From NCBI GenBank assembly GCA_027490555.1, contig JAIXXW010000368.1, positions 1-7,074 of the forward strand: 7,074 bases of DNA, in the 5' to 3' direction. This document shows positions 5,999 through 7,074 of the stretch, in pieces; position 1 is the stretch's first letter; each line of letters starts with the position of its first letter. The notes under the pieces are model-generated. The model searched no databases. It had not been told where the DNA came from and was given only the letters and a program-made list of their open reading frames with translations. The DNA is from Comamonadaceae bacterium (lineage in GTDB: Bacteria; Pseudomonadota; Gammaproteobacteria; Burkholderiales; Burkholderiaceae_C). A program made the translations under genes and the position numbers.

Positions 5999-7074
5999 AT
6001 GAAAACGCCTTTTCCAGCTTTTGACTACGAACAAACGCGTGCCAATTTTTCTTTCGATGTCCCAGAGTTCTTCAACTTTGGCTTCGATGTGGTGGACCGC
6101 AGGGCACGCGAGAACGACAAACTTGCATTGATCGCGATTGACCGCTCAGGCCAGCGCATCACGCACCACCGCTACAGCGATCTCGAACGCGAATCCAACC
6201 GCTTTGCCAACGCCCTGTTGAGTCTGGGTGTGCGCAAGGGCGACTCTGTGTTGGTGGTCTTGCCACGCATCCCCGAATGGTATTTCGTGCTTTTGGGTTG
6301 CGCCAAGATCGGCGCCATTGCCATGCCCGGCACGAACCAACTCAAAGCCAAGGACCTGGAGTACAGAATCCAGCGTTCCGGGGCCCGTGTCGCGGTGGTG
6401 GGTCCCACGCACGCGCAGGCCATCGATGCGATTGCCCCCATGTGCCCATCGCTGCAGCACAAACTGCTGGTCGGGGAGGAACGGGTGGGATGGCACCCTT
6501 ATGAAAGCCTGTGTGGCGGGCAGGCGCCTGTGATCGACCCTCAGAGCATCACGCCCACCCGCTCGGATGAGACCATGTTGATCTACTTCACCTCGGGCAC
6601 CACCTCCTTGCCCAAGATGGTTGAAAGAGACCACGCCTACGCTTTGGCGCATTCGATCACAGGGCGTTACTGGCAGGACCTGCGCGAGAGCGATGTCCAC
6701 TGGACCTTGACCGACACCGGTTGGGCCAAAGCGGCGTGGGGACTGTTGTACCCCCCATTGACGGCCGGTGCCACCATCGTTCTGTACGACGGTGAGGGCT
6801 TCGATCTGCCAATGCACCTGGACATCATTGCCCGATTCAAGGTAACCACCTTTTGCGCCCCTCCCACGGTCTACCGTGTGATGGCCAAGGCGGACTTGTC
6901 GGGGGCAGATTTCAGCTCGCTTCGCCACTGTTTTGGTGCCGGTGAACCGCTCAACCCGGAAGCCATGCGGGCCTGGAAACTGGCCACCGGATGCGACATC
7001 TACGACGGCTATGGTCAAACCGAAACGATCAACATTGTGGCCAACTTTCCCGGCATGCCGATCCGTCCCGGCTC
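5999..7074 (+). CDS. AMP-forming acyl-CoA synthetase (ANL superfamily, medium-chain type), 3' end missing
   Basis: From ATG 5999 the frame is open for 358 codons plus two bases to the right edge, so about 190-200 residues, including the C-terminal swivel domain and catalytic lysine, are missing. The enzyme adenylates a carboxylate with ATP and then forms a CoA thioester. Visible core motifs are the phosphate loop YFTSGTTSLPKM (196-207), TLTDTGWAKAAWG (236-248), FGAGEPLNPE (312-321) and YGQTE (338-342). DTGWAKAAWG and the GAGEPLNPE wording resemble the ACSM/medium-chain and aromatic acyl-CoA synthetase group rather than long-chain FadD. The phosphate loop carries Ser203 where most ANL enzymes have Gly. 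The ATG lies four bases after the permease stop, with no strong ribosome site, so the two are probably translationally coupled. This implies import followed by activation of a related acid. The specific acid is unknown. Confidence 0.93.
   Translation, partial: MKTPFPAFDYEQTRANFSFDVPEFFNFGFDVVDRRARENDKLALIAIDRSGQRITHHRYSDLERESNRFANALLSLGVRKGDSVLVVLPRIPEWYFVLLGCAKIGAIAMPGTNQLKAKDLEYRIQRSGARVAVVGPTHAQAIDAIAPMCPSLQHKLLVGEERVGWHPYESLCGGQAPVIDPQSITPTRSDETMLIYFTSGTTSLPKMVERDHAYALAHSITGRYWQDLRESDVHWTLTDTGWAKAAWGLLYPPLTAGATIVLYDGEGFDLPMHLDIIARFKVTTFCAPPTVYRVMAKADLSGADFSSLRHCFGAGEPLNPEAMRAWKLATGCDIYDGYGQTETINIVANFPGMPIRPG

Noticed and set aside
4924..6000. A 358-codon open frame antisense to the permease
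   Set aside because: It is rich in Gln, Gly, His and Asp with no domain, as expected for the reverse strand of a GC-rich membrane-protein gene. The sense frame carries all the APC motifs.
6146..7018. A 290-codon open frame antisense to the acyl-CoA synthetase
   Set aside because: It is opposite an ANL domain with all expected core motifs in the sense frame; the antisense frame is a codon-bias shadow.

Overview
The window looks like a chromosomal segment from a betaproteobacterium, most likely order Burkholderiales (Comamonadaceae-like). The grounds are a Bug/TctC-type periplasmic binding protein (a family greatly expanded in that group), a GC-rich coding sequence with strong third-position GC bias, and an acyl-CoA ligase and methyltransferase of the kind common there. 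Species cannot be fixed from the sequence alone.

Layout: two genes point left and three point right, diverging from a roughly 555-base non-coding region (3182-3736) that contains markedly AT-rich blocks. Leftward: a large integral-membrane protein fused to a spermidine-synthase-like domain (977-3181), then, after a 146-base gap with its own plausible promoter, a Bug-family solute-binding protein (1-830) that runs off the left edge. Rightward: a class I SAM-dependent methyltransferase with an apparent export signal (3737-4594), an APC-superfamily amino-acid-type permease (4627-5994) and an AMP-forming acyl-CoA synthetase (5999 onward) that runs off the right edge. Gaps of 32 and 4 bases make the rightward three a likely operon.

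How they may work together: the permease and the ligase are almost touching, which suggests uptake of a small carboxylate or amino-acid-like compound followed by activation to its CoA thioester. The Bug protein is a high-affinity periplasmic binder, usually of carboxylates, and may belong to the same metabolic theme, although it is separately transcribed. The fused spermidine-synthase-like protein and the methyltransferase both carry a Rossmann fold for an adenosyl-methionine-type cofactor and are divergently arranged. Both have features that do not sit easily with textbook function: an altered catalytic loop in the first and an export signal in the second.

I see no RNA genes, CRISPR array, insertion sequence or phage gene. 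There is no convincing wholly new system here. The points most worth a second look are the apparently exported methyltransferase, the altered aminopropyltransferase loop, the structured leader of the fused gene, and the AT-rich divergent region.
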